Notes under the pieces: model-generated
Seen by the model: only the letters and a program-made list of their open reading frames with translations
Told to the model about the DNA's origin: nothing
Database searches by the model: none
Translations under genes and position numbers: made by a program
Shown here: positions 1 to 7,913 of the stretch, piece after piece
Layout of the letters: the number at the start of each line of letters is the position of its first letter
Position numbering within the stretch: position 1 is the stretch's first letter
NCBI GenBank assembly: GCA_945890865.1
Contig: CAMDDB010000001.1
Location: forward strand, 1 to 64,000
Origin: Flavobacterium psychrophilum
GTDB lineage: Bacteria; Bacteroidota; Bacteroidia; Flavobacteriales; Flavobacteriaceae
DNA: 64,000 nt
Direction of reading: 5' to 3'

Positions 1-68
1 ATTCTTCTGGTGTTTCTTCGAATCTCTTTAATGTAATTTTCTGTTGTTTGTTTTCTTGGTGTTTTCAT
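1..68 (-). CDS. Transposase OrfA-like N-terminus, cut by the window edge
   Basis: Reading leftward from an ATG at 68 gives 22 codons: MKTPRKQTTENYIKEIRRNT and then Arg-Arg. The basic stretch IKEIRRNTRR resembles the N-terminus of IS3-family OrfA proteins, where it precedes a helix-turn-helix that binds the element ends. Only the first 22 residues are visible, so no domain can be confirmed. It could instead be another small DNA-binding protein. Confidence 0.4.
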   Translation of the reverse strand, partial: MKTPRKQTTENYIKEIRRNTRR

Positions 69-128
69 AATAATTCAAATTTAATAATTTTTGAAAACAC
101 TCTCTTAGTTTTTGACTAAATCAGTACA
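1..128 (-). mobile_element. Probable end of an IS3-type insertion sequence (partial)
   Basis: The left edge carries the first codons of a transposase-OrfA-like protein on the minus strand. About 60 bp upstream of its start the minus strand reads TGTACTGATTTAGTCAAAAA from position 128. IS3-family ends commonly begin with TG, and TGTACTG also starts the IS150 end as I remember it, so 128 is a candidate element boundary. The other end is outside the window, so neither the inverted repeat nor a target duplication can be checked. The family and the boundary are inferences. Confidence 0.4.
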
Positions 129-252
129 CTTTTTGCTGACGATTTACAATATATTTTTCTACTAACGAGTTCAATGTAAGAGTAAAATGGTAATTCATTT
201 TTTAATAATTATCTTATTTCCAAGGATAATTTAAAAAAAATACAATTTAACA

Positions 253-281
253 TTGCTATATTAATAATTAGTTTACCTTTG
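253..281 (+). promoter_or_regulatory. Bacteroidota-type promoter for the lysine-rich protein gene
   Basis: TTG at 253-255 is followed after 18 nt by TACCTTTG at 274-281, matching the TTTG-N17-23-TAnnTTTG pattern. It leaves a leader of about 35 nt before the ATG at 322. The stretch 129-252 between the putative IS end and this promoter is AT-rich, and I see nothing else in it. Confidence 0.55.
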
Positions 282-321
282 CATAACATTAATTTAACAT
301 TACTATTCAATACAAAAAAGC

Positions 322-891
322 ATGGAAGAAAATAAACCAACAGAAAATGTAGTTTCAAATACTAATCAAACAGTAAAAACACCAACGGTTGCAAGAAAAC
401 CAGTTGCAAAAAAAGTACTACCTACAACAGCAACACCAACTTCATCTCCAACTAGACCTTCAAGAGTTAGAAATGTAGTTGCAAAAAAGCCAGTTGCAAC
501 CCAGCCAGTCGCTTCGCCAAGAAGACCGGCACGAGTGAGAAAACCTATTGTCAATACTGCAGTAGAAACAGCAGCAATTTCGGAAGCCGTTATTGCCGAA
601 GTAATTGTAGTAGAAAGCACTCTTGAAAACGATGAAACGAAAAGTCTAATGGATCAAGTTTTTAAGAAAATTCAAAAAAACGAAGTAAAAAAATCCAACA
701 ATATGAGTAAAAAATTGACCGACAAAGAGAAGAAAGAAAAAGCAAAGAAAAAAGCAAAACAAGCTGCAGCAAAGGCAAAACTAAAAGAAAAAGAAAAGAA
801 AGCCAAGAAAAAGAAGAAAGAGAAAGCTAAGAAAGAGAAAGCTAAAATGAAATTGAAAGCGAAGAAAAAAGCAAAATCTAAAAAGAAATAA
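322..891 (+). CDS. Lysine/alanine-rich, very basic low-complexity protein
   Basis: This 189-residue protein has no recognisable enzyme domain. Residues 1-85 are rich in T, P, V and K and carry repeated basic patches (ARKPVAKK, RPSRVRN, RPARVRKP) like the AT-hook or SPKK-like motifs of DNA-binding tails. Residues 86-115 are more acidic. Residues 130-189 are almost only K, A, E and M, ending KKAKSKKK, and would form a charged helix. The composition suggests a nucleic-acid-binding, histone-H1-like or ribosome-associated role, but that is inference. It is monocistronic, with its own promoter and a strong terminator. Confidence 0.7.
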   Translation: MEENKPTENVVSNTNQTVKTPTVARKPVAKKVLPTTATPTSSPTRPSRVRNVVAKKPVATQPVASPRRPARVRKPIVNTAVETAAISEAVIAEVIVVESTLENDETKSLMDQVFKKIQKNEVKKSNNMSKKLTDKEKKEKAKKKAKQAAAKAKLKEKEKKAKKKKKEKAKKEKAKMKLKAKKKAKSKKK

Positions 892-906
892 TTAACGAAT
901 TTTTTT

Positions 907-936
907 AAAGCCCTTCAGCAATGTAGGGCTTTTTTT
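907..936 (+). terminator. Intrinsic terminator after the lysine-rich protein gene
   Basis: AAAGCCCT (907-914) pairs with AGGGCTTT (925-932) and is followed by a T run. On the minus strand the hairpin is followed by A residues, so it should not stop ribE transcription efficiently. Confidence 0.75.
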
Positions 937-1525
937 ATTTCCCTAAAGCTGTCAACCGAGCCACATATTTACCTATAACGTCAAACTCTAAATTCACGGT
1001 TGTGCCTAACGAGTAGGTGTGAAAATTAGTGTGTTCATAGGTATACGGAATAATTGCTACGCTAAAACTATTTTTTTCAGAATTCACCACCGTTAAGCTG
1101 GTGCCATTTACCGTAATTGACCCTTTTTCAATAGTAATATTAGAAAGTGCGGGGTCATATGCAAAGGTAAAAACCCAACTCCCATTAGCGTCTGTAATAC
1201 CCATACAGGTTCCCGTTTGGTCTACATGTCCTTGCACCATATGCCCGTCCAATCGGTCGCCCAGTTTCATGGCGCGCTCTAAATTAAGTACATCATTCAC
1301 TTGCCAGCTGCCAATTGCTGTTTTGTCAATCGTTTCTTGAATGGCGGTTACCGTATATTCGTTTTGGTTAATTTTTACCACGGTTAAACAAATGCCATTA
1401 TGCGCCACACTTTGATCAATTTTTAATTCCTGCGTAATGTCTGAAGCCACTGTTATGTGGAGATTGCCTTGTTCTTTACGAATTTCTTTGATGATTCCGA
1501 GTGTTTCTATAATTCCGGTAAACAT
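935..1525 (-). CDS. ribE: Riboflavin synthase, alpha subunit
   Basis: The 196-residue protein starts MFTGIIETLG, the invariant N-terminus of riboflavin synthase, which makes riboflavin from two 6,7-dimethyl-8-ribityllumazine molecules. It contains the two tandem lumazine-binding barrels (about 1-90 and 95-190). Each has a typical signature: NGICLTV in the first, VNGTSLTVV in the second, with GHMVQGHVD at the start of barrel two. The open frame extends upstream to 1729, but that part overlaps pdxA, so the ATG at 1525 is chosen. It is divergent from pdxA with 58 nt between the two starts. Confidence 0.95.
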   Translation of the reverse strand: MFTGIIETLGIIKEIRKEQGNLHITVASDITQELKIDQSVAHNGICLTVVKINQNEYTVTAIQETIDKTAIGSWQVNDVLNLERAMKLGDRLDGHMVQGHVDQTGTCMGITDANGSWVFTFAYDPALSNITIEKGSITVNGTSLTVVNSEKNSFSVAIIPYTYEHTNFHTYSLGTTVNLEFDVIGKYVARLTALGK

Positions 1526-1542
1526 AACTGATTTAATTTTAC

Positions 1543-1563
1543 TAAATTTGCACATCAAAAGTA
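1543..1563. promoter_or_regulatory. Divergent -7 boxes for pdxA and ribE
   Basis: TAAATTTG at 1543-1550 (+) faces pdxA, and TACTTTTG, read on the minus strand from 1563 to 1556, faces ribE. Neither has a convincing -33 TTTG at normal spacing. The two boxes are only 5 nt apart, so the promoters overlap back to back and could compete for polymerase. Confidence 0.4.
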
Positions 1564-1583
1564 AGCAATAAATCACAATCGCT

Positions 1584-2633
1584 ATGGTTAAAAAAGCAGA
1601 AAATATAATTGTTGGAATTTCAATTGGAGATTTAAATGGTATTGGATGCGAAGTCATATTAAAAACATTTGAAGACACACGAATGTTAGAATTGTGTACG
1701 CCCATTATTTTTGCCAATGTAAAAAGCATCTCTTTTATGAAAAGAGAATTAAATTTAACAGCCGCTATTCATGGCATCGATTCGTTAAATCAACTTGTGA
1801 TCGGAAAAATCAATGTATTGAACGTGTGGCGAGAAGGGTTTGATATAAACTTTGGAAAAAATGATGAAATCGCAGGAAGCCATGCCATCAAATCTTTTGT
1901 TGCCGCTACTGCTGCATTAAAAGAAGGACAAGTAGACCTCTTGGTTACGGCCCCTATTAACAAATATAACATTCAATCGGAATCGTTTACCTTTCCTGGG
2001 CACACCGATTATTTAGATAAAGAATTAAATGGAACTGCACTTATGTTTATGGTGCACGACGATTTGCGTGTAGGATTGCTCACAGATCACGTGCCGGTGA
2101 ATGAAGTAGCAAAACACCTGACTGAAAAGTTACTCACCGATAAATTAGAAACGATTATCCAAACCTTAAAACAAGATTTTGAAATAGAAAAACCAAAAGT
2201 GGCTGTTTTAGGATTGAATCCGCATTCGGGGGATAATGGGGTCATTGGAAACGAAGAAGAAAACATCATCAAACCGACCTTGAAAAAATTATTTGAAGCC
2301 GGAAAAATGGTATTCGGACCTTTCCCCGCCGACGGCTTTTTTGGTTCGGCACAGTATGAAAAGTACGATGCAGTTTTGGCCATGTATCACGATCAAGGTT
2401 TAATTCCGTTCAAAACACTTTCTTTTGGAAATGGAGTCAATTTTACAGCAGGTTTGGATAAAATTCGCACCTCACCCGATCACGGAACGGCCTATGAAAT
2501 TGCAGGAAAAGGAATTGCCAATCACGAATCATTCAAAGAAGCGGTTTATCTAGCGATTGATATTTTTCACAGACGAAATGACTATCAAGAACTTACCAAT
2601 AATCAATTAAAAACGAAACAAAAGCAGTCATAA
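1584..2633 (+). CDS. pdxA: 4-hydroxythreonine-4-phosphate dehydrogenase
   Basis: This 349-residue enzyme oxidises 4-phosphohydroxy-L-threonine with NAD(P)+ in the DXP-dependent pyridoxal phosphate pathway. Family marks are visible in order: SIGDLNGIG at the N-terminus, the metal-site segment PGHTDYL, NPHSGDNG, MYHDQGLIPFK and RTSPDHGTAYEIAGKG. The histidines of these motifs are the expected metal ligands. Length matches the family. It is transcribed divergently from ribE, so two cofactor pathways share a promoter region. A start at 1584 fits the conserved N-terminus. Confidence 0.95.
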   Translation: MVKKAENIIVGISIGDLNGIGCEVILKTFEDTRMLELCTPIIFANVKSISFMKRELNLTAAIHGIDSLNQLVIGKINVLNVWREGFDINFGKNDEIAGSHAIKSFVAATAALKEGQVDLLVTAPINKYNIQSESFTFPGHTDYLDKELNGTALMFMVHDDLRVGLLTDHVPVNEVAKHLTEKLLTDKLETIIQTLKQDFEIEKPKVAVLGLNPHSGDNGVIGNEEENIIKPTLKKLFEAGKMVFGPFPADGFFGSAQYEKYDAVLAMYHDQGLIPFKTLSFGNGVNFTAGLDKIRTSPDHGTAYEIAGKGIANHESFKEAVYLAIDIFHRRNDYQELTNNQLKTKQKQS

Positions 2634-2655
2634 ACAAAAAAATGTTTATAACTCG

Positions 2656-2684
2656 TTTGATTTTATAATAATTTTATATCTTTG
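2656..2684 (+). promoter_or_regulatory. Promoter of the DUF177-rpmF operon
   Basis: TTTG at 2656-2659, a 17-nt spacer and TATCTTTG at 2677-2684 match both boxes of the Bacteroidota promoter. It lies about 30 nt upstream of the ATG at 2715. Confidence 0.65.
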
Positions 2685-2714
2685 CACACCTTTTAAAAAG
2701 GTAAAACTGTTGTT

Positions 2715-3251
2715 ATGAACAATTTAAAAGCATATTTGATTCCTTTTATAGGGTTAAAAATAGGGAAACATCAGTTTGATTATCAAGTAGATAATACGTT
2801 CTTTGCACACTTTGATTACGATGAATTTAATGACGCATCGGTTAAAGTAAGTATAATTTTAGAGAAAAAAAGCACGCTGCTTGAGCTTGAAATAAAACAC
2901 AAAGGCACCGTTAATGTGCCCTGTGATGTTTCAGGAGAAGAATTTGATTTAGCCATTAAGGGAAATCTAAAACTCGTAGTAAAGTTTGGAGATGCCTTTA
3001 ACGACGAAAACGAGGAGTTGCTGATTGTACCTCACGGCGAATTTCAAATCAATGTGGCCCAATACATCTATGAATCCATAGTGTTGTCGGTTCCTTTGAG
3101 ACGCATTCACCCAGGGGTAAAAGATGGTTCGCTAACCGATGTAATTGAAAAATTAGAAGCCTTAGCGCCAAAAGAAAATAAAGAATCAGAACAAAAAAAT
3201 GAGATAGACCCTAGATGGGAAAATTTAAAAAAACTATTAACGGATAAATAA
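2715..3251 (+). CDS. DUF177 (YceD-like) protein
   Basis: This 178-residue protein belongs to the DUF177/YceD family, whose bacterial and plant members are tied to 23S rRNA accumulation. The central part has the family look, with VPCDVSGEEFDLAIKG and a following beta-rich segment. The C-terminus is charged (about 150-178) and ends WENLKKLLTDK. As in most bacteria it sits directly upstream of rpmF, 9 nt away, which is the best support for the call. It shares the promoter at 2656-2684. Confidence 0.85.
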   Translation: MNNLKAYLIPFIGLKIGKHQFDYQVDNTFFAHFDYDEFNDASVKVSIILEKKSTLLELEIKHKGTVNVPCDVSGEEFDLAIKGNLKLVVKFGDAFNDENEELLIVPHGEFQINVAQYIYESIVLSVPLRRIHPGVKDGSLTDVIEKLEALAPKENKESEQKNEIDPRWENLKKLLTDK

Positions 3252-3260
3252 TACAGAAAA

Positions 3261-3455
3261 ATGGCACATCCTAAGAGAAGACAGTCGTCTACAAGAAGAG
3301 ATAAAAGAAGAACACATTACAAAGCAACAGTAGCTCAAATTGCTACTTGCCCTATAACTGGTGAAGCACATTTATACCACAGAGCCTATTGGCATGAAGG
3401 AAAAATGTATTACAGAGGTCAAGTTGTAATTGACAAAGCAGAAGCTGTAGCGTAA
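3261..3455 (+). CDS. rpmF: 50S ribosomal protein L32
   Basis: This 64-residue basic protein starts [20 protein letters not shown], the L32 signature. The zinc-ribbon cysteines found in many L32 proteins are reduced to a single Cys ([15 protein letters not shown]), so this looks like a zinc-independent form. It follows DUF177 and is closed by a terminator, so fabH is probably read from its own promoter. Confidence 0.97.
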   Translation: MAHPKRRQSSTRRDKRRTHYKATVAQIATCPITGEAHLYHRAYWHEGKMYYRGQVVIDKAEAVA

Positions 3456-3472
3456 TTGTACTCTAAAATAGA

Positions 3473-3500
3473 AAAAACTCTCACATCGTGAGGGTTTTTT
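3473..3500 (+). terminator. Terminator after rpmF
   Basis: An A-rich arm and CTCTCAC (to 3484) pair with GTGAGGG and a T run (3488-3499) over a 3-nt loop, with one G-U pair. It separates the DUF177-rpmF transcript from fabH. Confidence 0.75.
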
Positions 3501-3564
3501 TGTTCAATACCCATTCGTTTCGCAATTATTACTAATGAATTGGAATCTTTTGAATTTTTTTTTG

Positions 3565-3572
3565 TAATTTTG
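3565..3572 (+). promoter_or_regulatory. Possible -7 box of fabH-accB-accC
   Basis: TAATTTTG at 3565-3572 fits TAnnTTTG. A weak -33 candidate is ATTG at 3539-3542, with a 22-nt spacer. It lies about 45 nt upstream of the fabH ATG. Confidence 0.35.
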
Positions 3573-3617
3573 ACCACTTTTTGAACCTAAAAACTCAGGA
3601 AGAAAATTGAATCAAAG

Positions 3618-4613
3618 ATGAATAAAATAACAGCAGCAATTACCGCTATTGGTTCCTATGTTCCAGACTTTGTATTGTCCAATCAAGTGTTGGAAACATT
3701 GGTAGATACCAATGACGAATGGATTACCACTCGTACCGGAATTAAAGAGAGAAGATTGCTAAAAGAAGAAGGAAAAGGAACTTCTTTTCTTGCTATAAAA
3801 GCCGCTCAAAATTTATTAGAAAAAGCCAATTTAGATCCCAAAGAAATTGACTTGGTCATTATGGCAACAGCTACTCCCGACATGCCAGTGGCTTCAACAG
3901 GAGTATATGTAGCTACAGAAATTGGCGCTACCAATGCCTTTGCCTTTGATTTACAAGCCGCTTGTTCAAGTTTTCTATACGGAATGTCTACGGCATCTGC
4001 CTATATAGCTTCCGGAAAATATAAAAAAGTACTATTAATTGGAGCCGATAAAATGTCTTCAATTATCGATTATACCGATCGTGCTACTTGTATCATCTTT
4101 GGAGATGGTGCTGGTGCCGTATTGTTTGAACCCAACACCGAAGGGTTAGGCTTGCAAGATGAAATCTTAAAAAGCGACGGAATAGGTAGAGAATTTTTAA
4201 AAATTGAAGCGGGCGGATCTATTTTACCTCCCACTGCAGAAACAGTCAAAAACAAACAACATTTTGTATTTCAAGACGGAAAAACCGTTTTCAAATATGC
4301 CGTTTCAGGCATGGCCGATGTGAGTGAGCAAATTATGCAACGCAACAACCTAACGCATGACGATGTCAATTGGTTAGTAGCACACCAAGCCAACCGAAGA
4401 ATTATAGACGCCACATCCAATAGAATGGGAGTAGACGAATCAAAAGTGTTGATTAACATTCAAAAATATGGGAATACGACTTCGGCAACGTTACCGCTGT
4501 TGTTGTCCGATTTTGAACAGCAATTAAAAAAAGGAGATAACATTATTTTTGCTGCTTTTGGTGGCGGATTTACATGGGGTGCTATTTACTTAAAATGGGC
4601 CTATACTAAATAA
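3618..4613 (+). CDS. fabH: Beta-ketoacyl-ACP synthase III
   Basis: This 331-residue KAS III condenses an acyl-CoA starter with malonyl-ACP to begin fatty-acid synthesis. The catalytic triad is visible: Cys116 in QAACSSFLYG, His256 in VAHQANRR and Asn286 in YGNTTSAT. The N-terminus has the typical DEWITTRTGIKERR. It lies directly upstream of accB (27 nt) and accC, so initiation and malonyl-CoA supply are made together. In flavobacteria KAS III often primes branched chains; that preference is not readable here. Confidence 0.96.
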   Translation: MNKITAAITAIGSYVPDFVLSNQVLETLVDTNDEWITTRTGIKERRLLKEEGKGTSFLAIKAAQNLLEKANLDPKEIDLVIMATATPDMPVASTGVYVATEIGATNAFAFDLQAACSSFLYGMSTASAYIASGKYKKVLLIGADKMSSIIDYTDRATCIIFGDGAGAVLFEPNTEGLGLQDEILKSDGIGREFLKIEAGGSILPPTAETVKNKQHFVFQDGKTVFKYAVSGMADVSEQIMQRNNLTHDDVNWLVAHQANRRIIDATSNRMGVDESKVLINIQKYGNTTSATLPLLLSDFEQQLKKGDNIIFAAFGGGFTWGAIYLKWAYTK

Positions 4614-4640
4614 TTAAAAACTAAACTAAAACCAAAAATT

Positions 4641-5123
4641 ATGGATATTAGAGAGATTCAAAACCTAATCAAATTTGTAGCAAAATCTGGGGCTATAGAA
4701 GTAAAATTGGAAATGGACGATTTTAAAATCACCATAAGAACAACTTCAGAAGGTACTGAAAGCACTACAACTTATGTGCAACAAATGCCTATGGCAGCTG
4801 CTCCACAAATGGTTGCTCCACAAGCGGCCGCTCAAGCAGTTTCTGATGCAATTGTTGCGCCAGCGTCTGATGATCATTCAAAATACATTACGGTGAAATC
4901 ACCAATTATCGGGACGTTCTACAGAAAACCTGCACCCGACAAACCTTTGTTTGTAGAAGTAGGGTCAACGATTGGGAAAGGCGATGTGTTGTGTGTCATT
5001 GAAGCTATGAAATTATTCAACGAAATTGAATCAGAAGTATCTGGGAAAATCGTTAAAATATTAGTGGATGATTCATCTCCAGTTGAATTTGATCAACCCT
5101 TATTCTTAGTGGATCCATCATAA
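4641..5123 (+). CDS. accB: Biotin carboxyl carrier protein of acetyl-CoA carboxylase
   Basis: This 160-residue protein carries biotin for acetyl-CoA carboxylase. It has an N-terminal helix region (1-45), an Ala/Pro/Gln-rich mobile linker (about 50-75) and the C-terminal biotinyl domain (about 82-160). The biotinylated lysine is K124 in VIEAMKLFNEIE. Its stop is 90 nt before accC, and that gap holds two tandem repeat arrays rather than a terminator, so the genes are probably co-transcribed. Confidence 0.96.
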   Translation: MDIREIQNLIKFVAKSGAIEVKLEMDDFKITIRTTSEGTESTTTYVQQMPMAAAPQMVAPQAAAQAVSDAIVAPASDDHSKYITVKSPIIGTFYRKPAPDKPLFVEVGSTIGKGDVLCVIEAMKLFNEIESEVSGKIVKILVDDSSPVEFDQPLFLVDPS

Positions 5124-5125
5124 TA

Positions 5126-5160
5126 AGTTAGAAGTTAGAAGTTGGAAGTTAGAAGTTTTC
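5126..5160 (+). repeat. Tandem 7-bp repeat, about five units
   Basis: Five consecutive heptads from 5126: AGTTAGA, AGTTAGA, AGTTGGA, AGTTAGA, AGTTTTC. It begins just after the accB stop codon. It is part of a set of unrelated-sequence 7-bp arrays across this window. Confidence 0.85.
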
Positions 5161-5170
5161 TTTCTTCATA

Positions 5171-5210
5171 ATTGTCTAATTGACACATTGTCTAATTATC
5201 TAATTAAAAA
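5171..5210 (+). repeat. Tandem 8-bp repeat, four to five units
   Basis: Units from 5171: ATTGTCTA, ATTGACAC, ATTGTCTA, ATTATCTA, then a decayed ATTAAAAA. It lies between the heptad array and the accC start and occupies the space where a ribosome-binding site would be. Confidence 0.8.
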
Positions 5211-5213
5211 AAC

Positions 5214-6560
5214 ATGTTTAAAAAAATATTAATTGCCAATAGAGGGGAAATTGCACTGCGTGTGATTAGAACATGTAAAGAAATGGGTATCAAAACGGTA
5301 GCTGTTTATTCTACAGCCGATGCAGATAGTTTGCATGTAAAATTTGCAGATGAAGCGGTTTGTATTGGTCCACCTCCAAGTAATTTATCCTACTTAAAAA
5401 TGTCCAACATTATAGCGGCAGCAGAGATTACCAATGCAGATGCTATACATCCAGGATACGGATTTTTATCTGAAAATGCTAAGTTTTCTAAAATTTGTCA
5501 AGAACACGGCATCAAATTTATTGGGGCTTCCCCTGAAATGATAGACCGAATGGGAGACAAAGCTTCTGCAAAATCAACCATGATTGAAGCAGGCGTGCCT
5601 TGTGTTCCTGGTTCTGTGGGTATTTTAGAATCGTATGAAGAAGCCGAAAAATTAGCCGATCAATTTGGCTATCCAGTAATGTTAAAAGCAACTGCTGGTG
5701 GTGGTGGAAAAGGAATGCGTGCGGTATGGAAAAAGGCAGATTTATTAAAAGCTTGGGAAAGTGCTCGTCAAGAGTCAGCCGCAGCTTTTGGTAATGACGG
5801 CATGTACTTAGAAAAATTAATCGAAGAACCCCGTCATATTGAAATTCAAGTGGTAGGAGATTCTTACGGTAAAGCCTGTCACCTTTCTGAAAGAGATTGT
5901 TCGGTTCAACGCCGCCATCAAAAATTAACTGAAGAAACCCCTTCGCCTTTCATGACCGATGAATTGCGTGAAAAAATGGGAACTGCAGCAGTTAAAGCAG
6001 CAGAATATATTAAATATGAAGGAGCCGGAACGGTAGAGTTTTTAGTGGACAAACACCGAAACTTCTATTTCATGGAAATGAATACACGTATACAAGTAGA
6101 GCACCCAATTACCGAACAAGTAGTAGATTATGACTTAATTCGTGAACAAATTATGGTGGCAGCTGGTATTCCAATTTCAGGTAAAAACTACTACCCACAA
6201 TTACACTCTATAGAATGTCGTATAAACGCCGAAGATCCGTATAACGACTTCCGCCCTTCGCCCGGTAAAATTACGGTTTTACACGCGCCAGGAGGTCACG
6301 GAGTGCGTTTAGACACACATGTTTATGCAGGATATACCATTCCGCCTAATTACGATTCTATGATTGCTAAGTTGATTACAACCGCTCAAACAAGAGAAGA
6401 AGCCATCAATAAAATGAAACGGGCGTTAGATGAATTCGTGATCGAAGGCATCAAAACTACGATTCCTTTCCACAGACAATTGATGGAAGAGCCCGATTAT
6501 GTAGCGGGGAATTATACCACAAAATTTATGGAATCTTTTGTCATGAAAGATCAAGAATAA
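5214..6560 (+). CDS. accC: Acetyl-CoA carboxylase, biotin carboxylase subunit
   Basis: This 448-residue ATP-grasp enzyme carboxylates the biotin on AccB. The N-terminal domain starts [19 protein letters not shown]. The ATP-binding glycine loop GGGGKGMR, the segment [11 protein letters not shown] and the catalytic [13 protein letters not shown] are all intact, followed by the C-terminal biotin-carboxylase domain. Length is normal. It is the last gene of the fabH-accB-accC unit and is closed by a strong hairpin terminator. Confidence 0.97.
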   Translation: MFKKILIANRGEIALRVIRTCKEMGIKTVAVYSTADADSLHVKFADEAVCIGPPPSNLSYLKMSNIIAAAEITNADAIHPGYGFLSENAKFSKICQEHGIKFIGASPEMIDRMGDKASAKSTMIEAGVPCVPGSVGILESYEEAEKLADQFGYPVMLKATAGGGGKGMRAVWKKADLLKAWESARQESAAAFGNDGMYLEKLIEEPRHIEIQVVGDSYGKACHLSERDCSVQRRHQKLTEETPSPFMTDELREKMGTAAVKAAEYIKYEGAGTVEFLVDKHRNFYFMEMNTRIQVEHPITEQVVDYDLIREQIMVAAGIPISGKNYYPQLHSIECRINAEDPYNDFRPSPGKITVLHAPGGHGVRLDTHVYAGYTIPPNYDSMIAKLITTAQTREEAINKMKRALDEFVIEGIKTTIPFHRQLMEEPDYVAGNYTTKFMESFVMKDQE

Positions 6561-6561
6561 T

Positions 6562-6595
6562 AAAAAAGCGATTTCAATTGAAATCGCTTTTTTTA
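6562..6595 (+). terminator. Terminator after accC
   Basis: A perfect 14-bp stem: A6 plus GCGATTTC (6562-6575) pairs with GAAATCGC plus T6 (6580-6593) over an AATT loop. Confidence 0.9.
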
Positions 6596-6679
6596 TGCAG
6601 TTTAAAGATAAAACGATGCTAGAGGTAGTACTTTTTAAAAAAAATATGTCTATTTTCACATTCTAAAATATTTATAAAA

Positions 6680-7912
6680 GTGAAGAATAATAAATTATTT
6701 ATACTCATCATTATTTCGCTCATTATTGGCGTGGCATTGGGCGGTTTAGTGCATTATCAATTTCCAGAGGCTATCGATTCCTTTTCAAAAAATATAAAAT
6801 TATTAGGAACCGTCTTCATCCGATTGGTGCAAATGATTATAGCCCCATTAGTTTTTTCCACTTTAGTGGTAGGAATTGCAAAAATGGGTGACATGAATAT
6901 GGTGGGTAGAGTAGGCGGAAAAGCTATGGCTTGGTTTGTTTCGGCATCCTTAATTTCATTAGTATTAGGAATGATTTTGGTCAACTTTTTCGAACCCGGA
7001 AAAGGCACTACGATAAAATTAGAAGACACCTCTAGCGCTTCAGAATTGTTAGAAAATACCAAAGGATTTTCATTGGAAGAATTTGTAAAACACGTGATTC
7101 CTAAGAGTTTGTTTGAAGCCCTTGCAACCAACGAAATTTTACAAATTGTTATTTTTTCGATCTTATTTGGAGTGGCTTTGGCAGCCTTCAGCAAAAAAGA
7201 AGCAAAACCCGTTATTAAACTGTTAGATACTGTTTCTCACGTGGTATTAAAAATGGTAAGTTATATCATGTGGACGGCTCCACTAGGTGTTTTAGGAGCC
7301 GTTGCCAGTGCCATTGCCAAACACGGATTTGAAGTTTTTACGCTATACGCAAAATATTTAGGGGCGTTCTTAGTAGGGATAATCATACTTTGGTTAATAC
7401 TGTTAACTGTTGGTTATATTATTTTAGGCAAACGACTTTTTGTCTTGCTTCAAAGAATCAAAAGTCCGTTGTTAATTGCTTTTTCAACCACCAGTAGTGA
7501 AGCGGTGTTTCCAAAAATGGTAGAAGAATTAGAACGCTTTGGGTGCCAACCTAAGATTGTATCCTTTACATTGCCGCTCGGCTATTCTTTTAACCTTGAC
7601 GGGAGTATGATGTACATGACGTTTGCCAGTATATTTATTGCGCAAGTGTATGGAATAGATATGTCATTGGGCGAACAATTAACCATGTTATTGGTATTGA
7701 TGCTCACCAGTAAAGGTGTAGCCGGTGTGCCAAGAGCGTCATTAATCGTCGTGGTTGCCACTTGCGCGATGTTTGGTATTCCGCCCGAAGGCATTGCCTT
7801 AATTTTACCCATTGACCATTTTTGTGATATGGCAAGAAGTATGACTAATGTGTTAGGAAACGCCTTAGCAACAGCTGCTATCGACAAATGGGAAACTAAA
7901 CCAGAAGCATAA
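6680..7912 (+). CDS. Dicarboxylate/amino acid:cation symporter (DAACS family)
   Basis: This 410-residue membrane protein belongs to the glutamate/C4-dicarboxylate:Na+ or H+ symporter family (GltP, DctA). The serine-rich re-entrant hairpin FSTTSSEAVFP and the core motif GYSFNLDGSMMYMT are intact, as is the later LTSKGVAGVPRA. Eight transmembrane segments are expected. The start is GTG at 6680, giving a normal first helix. It heads a close-packed same-strand chain (gaps 1, 8, 2 and 10 nt) ending at 11284. The exact substrate cannot be read from the sequence. Confidence 0.9.
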   Translation: MKNNKLFILIIISLIIGVALGGLVHYQFPEAIDSFSKNIKLLGTVFIRLVQMIIAPLVFSTLVVGIAKMGDMNMVGRVGGKAMAWFVSASLISLVLGMILVNFFEPGKGTTIKLEDTSSASELLENTKGFSLEEFVKHVIPKSLFEALATNEILQIVIFSILFGVALAAFSKKEAKPVIKLLDTVSHVVLKMVSYIMWTAPLGVLGAVASAIAKHGFEVFTLYAKYLGAFLVGIIILWLILLTVGYIILGKRLFVLLQRIKSPLLIAFSTTSSEAVFPKMVEELERFGCQPKIVSFTLPLGYSFNLDGSMMYMTFASIFIAQVYGIDMSLGEQLTMLLVLMLTSKGVAGVPRASLIVVVATCAMFGIPPEGIALILPIDHFCDMARSMTNVLGNALATAAIDKWETKPEA

Positions 7913-7913
7913 C

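Noticed and set aside
366..620. An 84-codon frame opposite the lysine-rich protein
   Set aside because: It is a shadow of a low-complexity coding sequence on the other strand.
1526..1729. An extended N-terminus for riboflavin synthase
   Set aside because: It would overlap pdxA; MFTGIIE is the family start.
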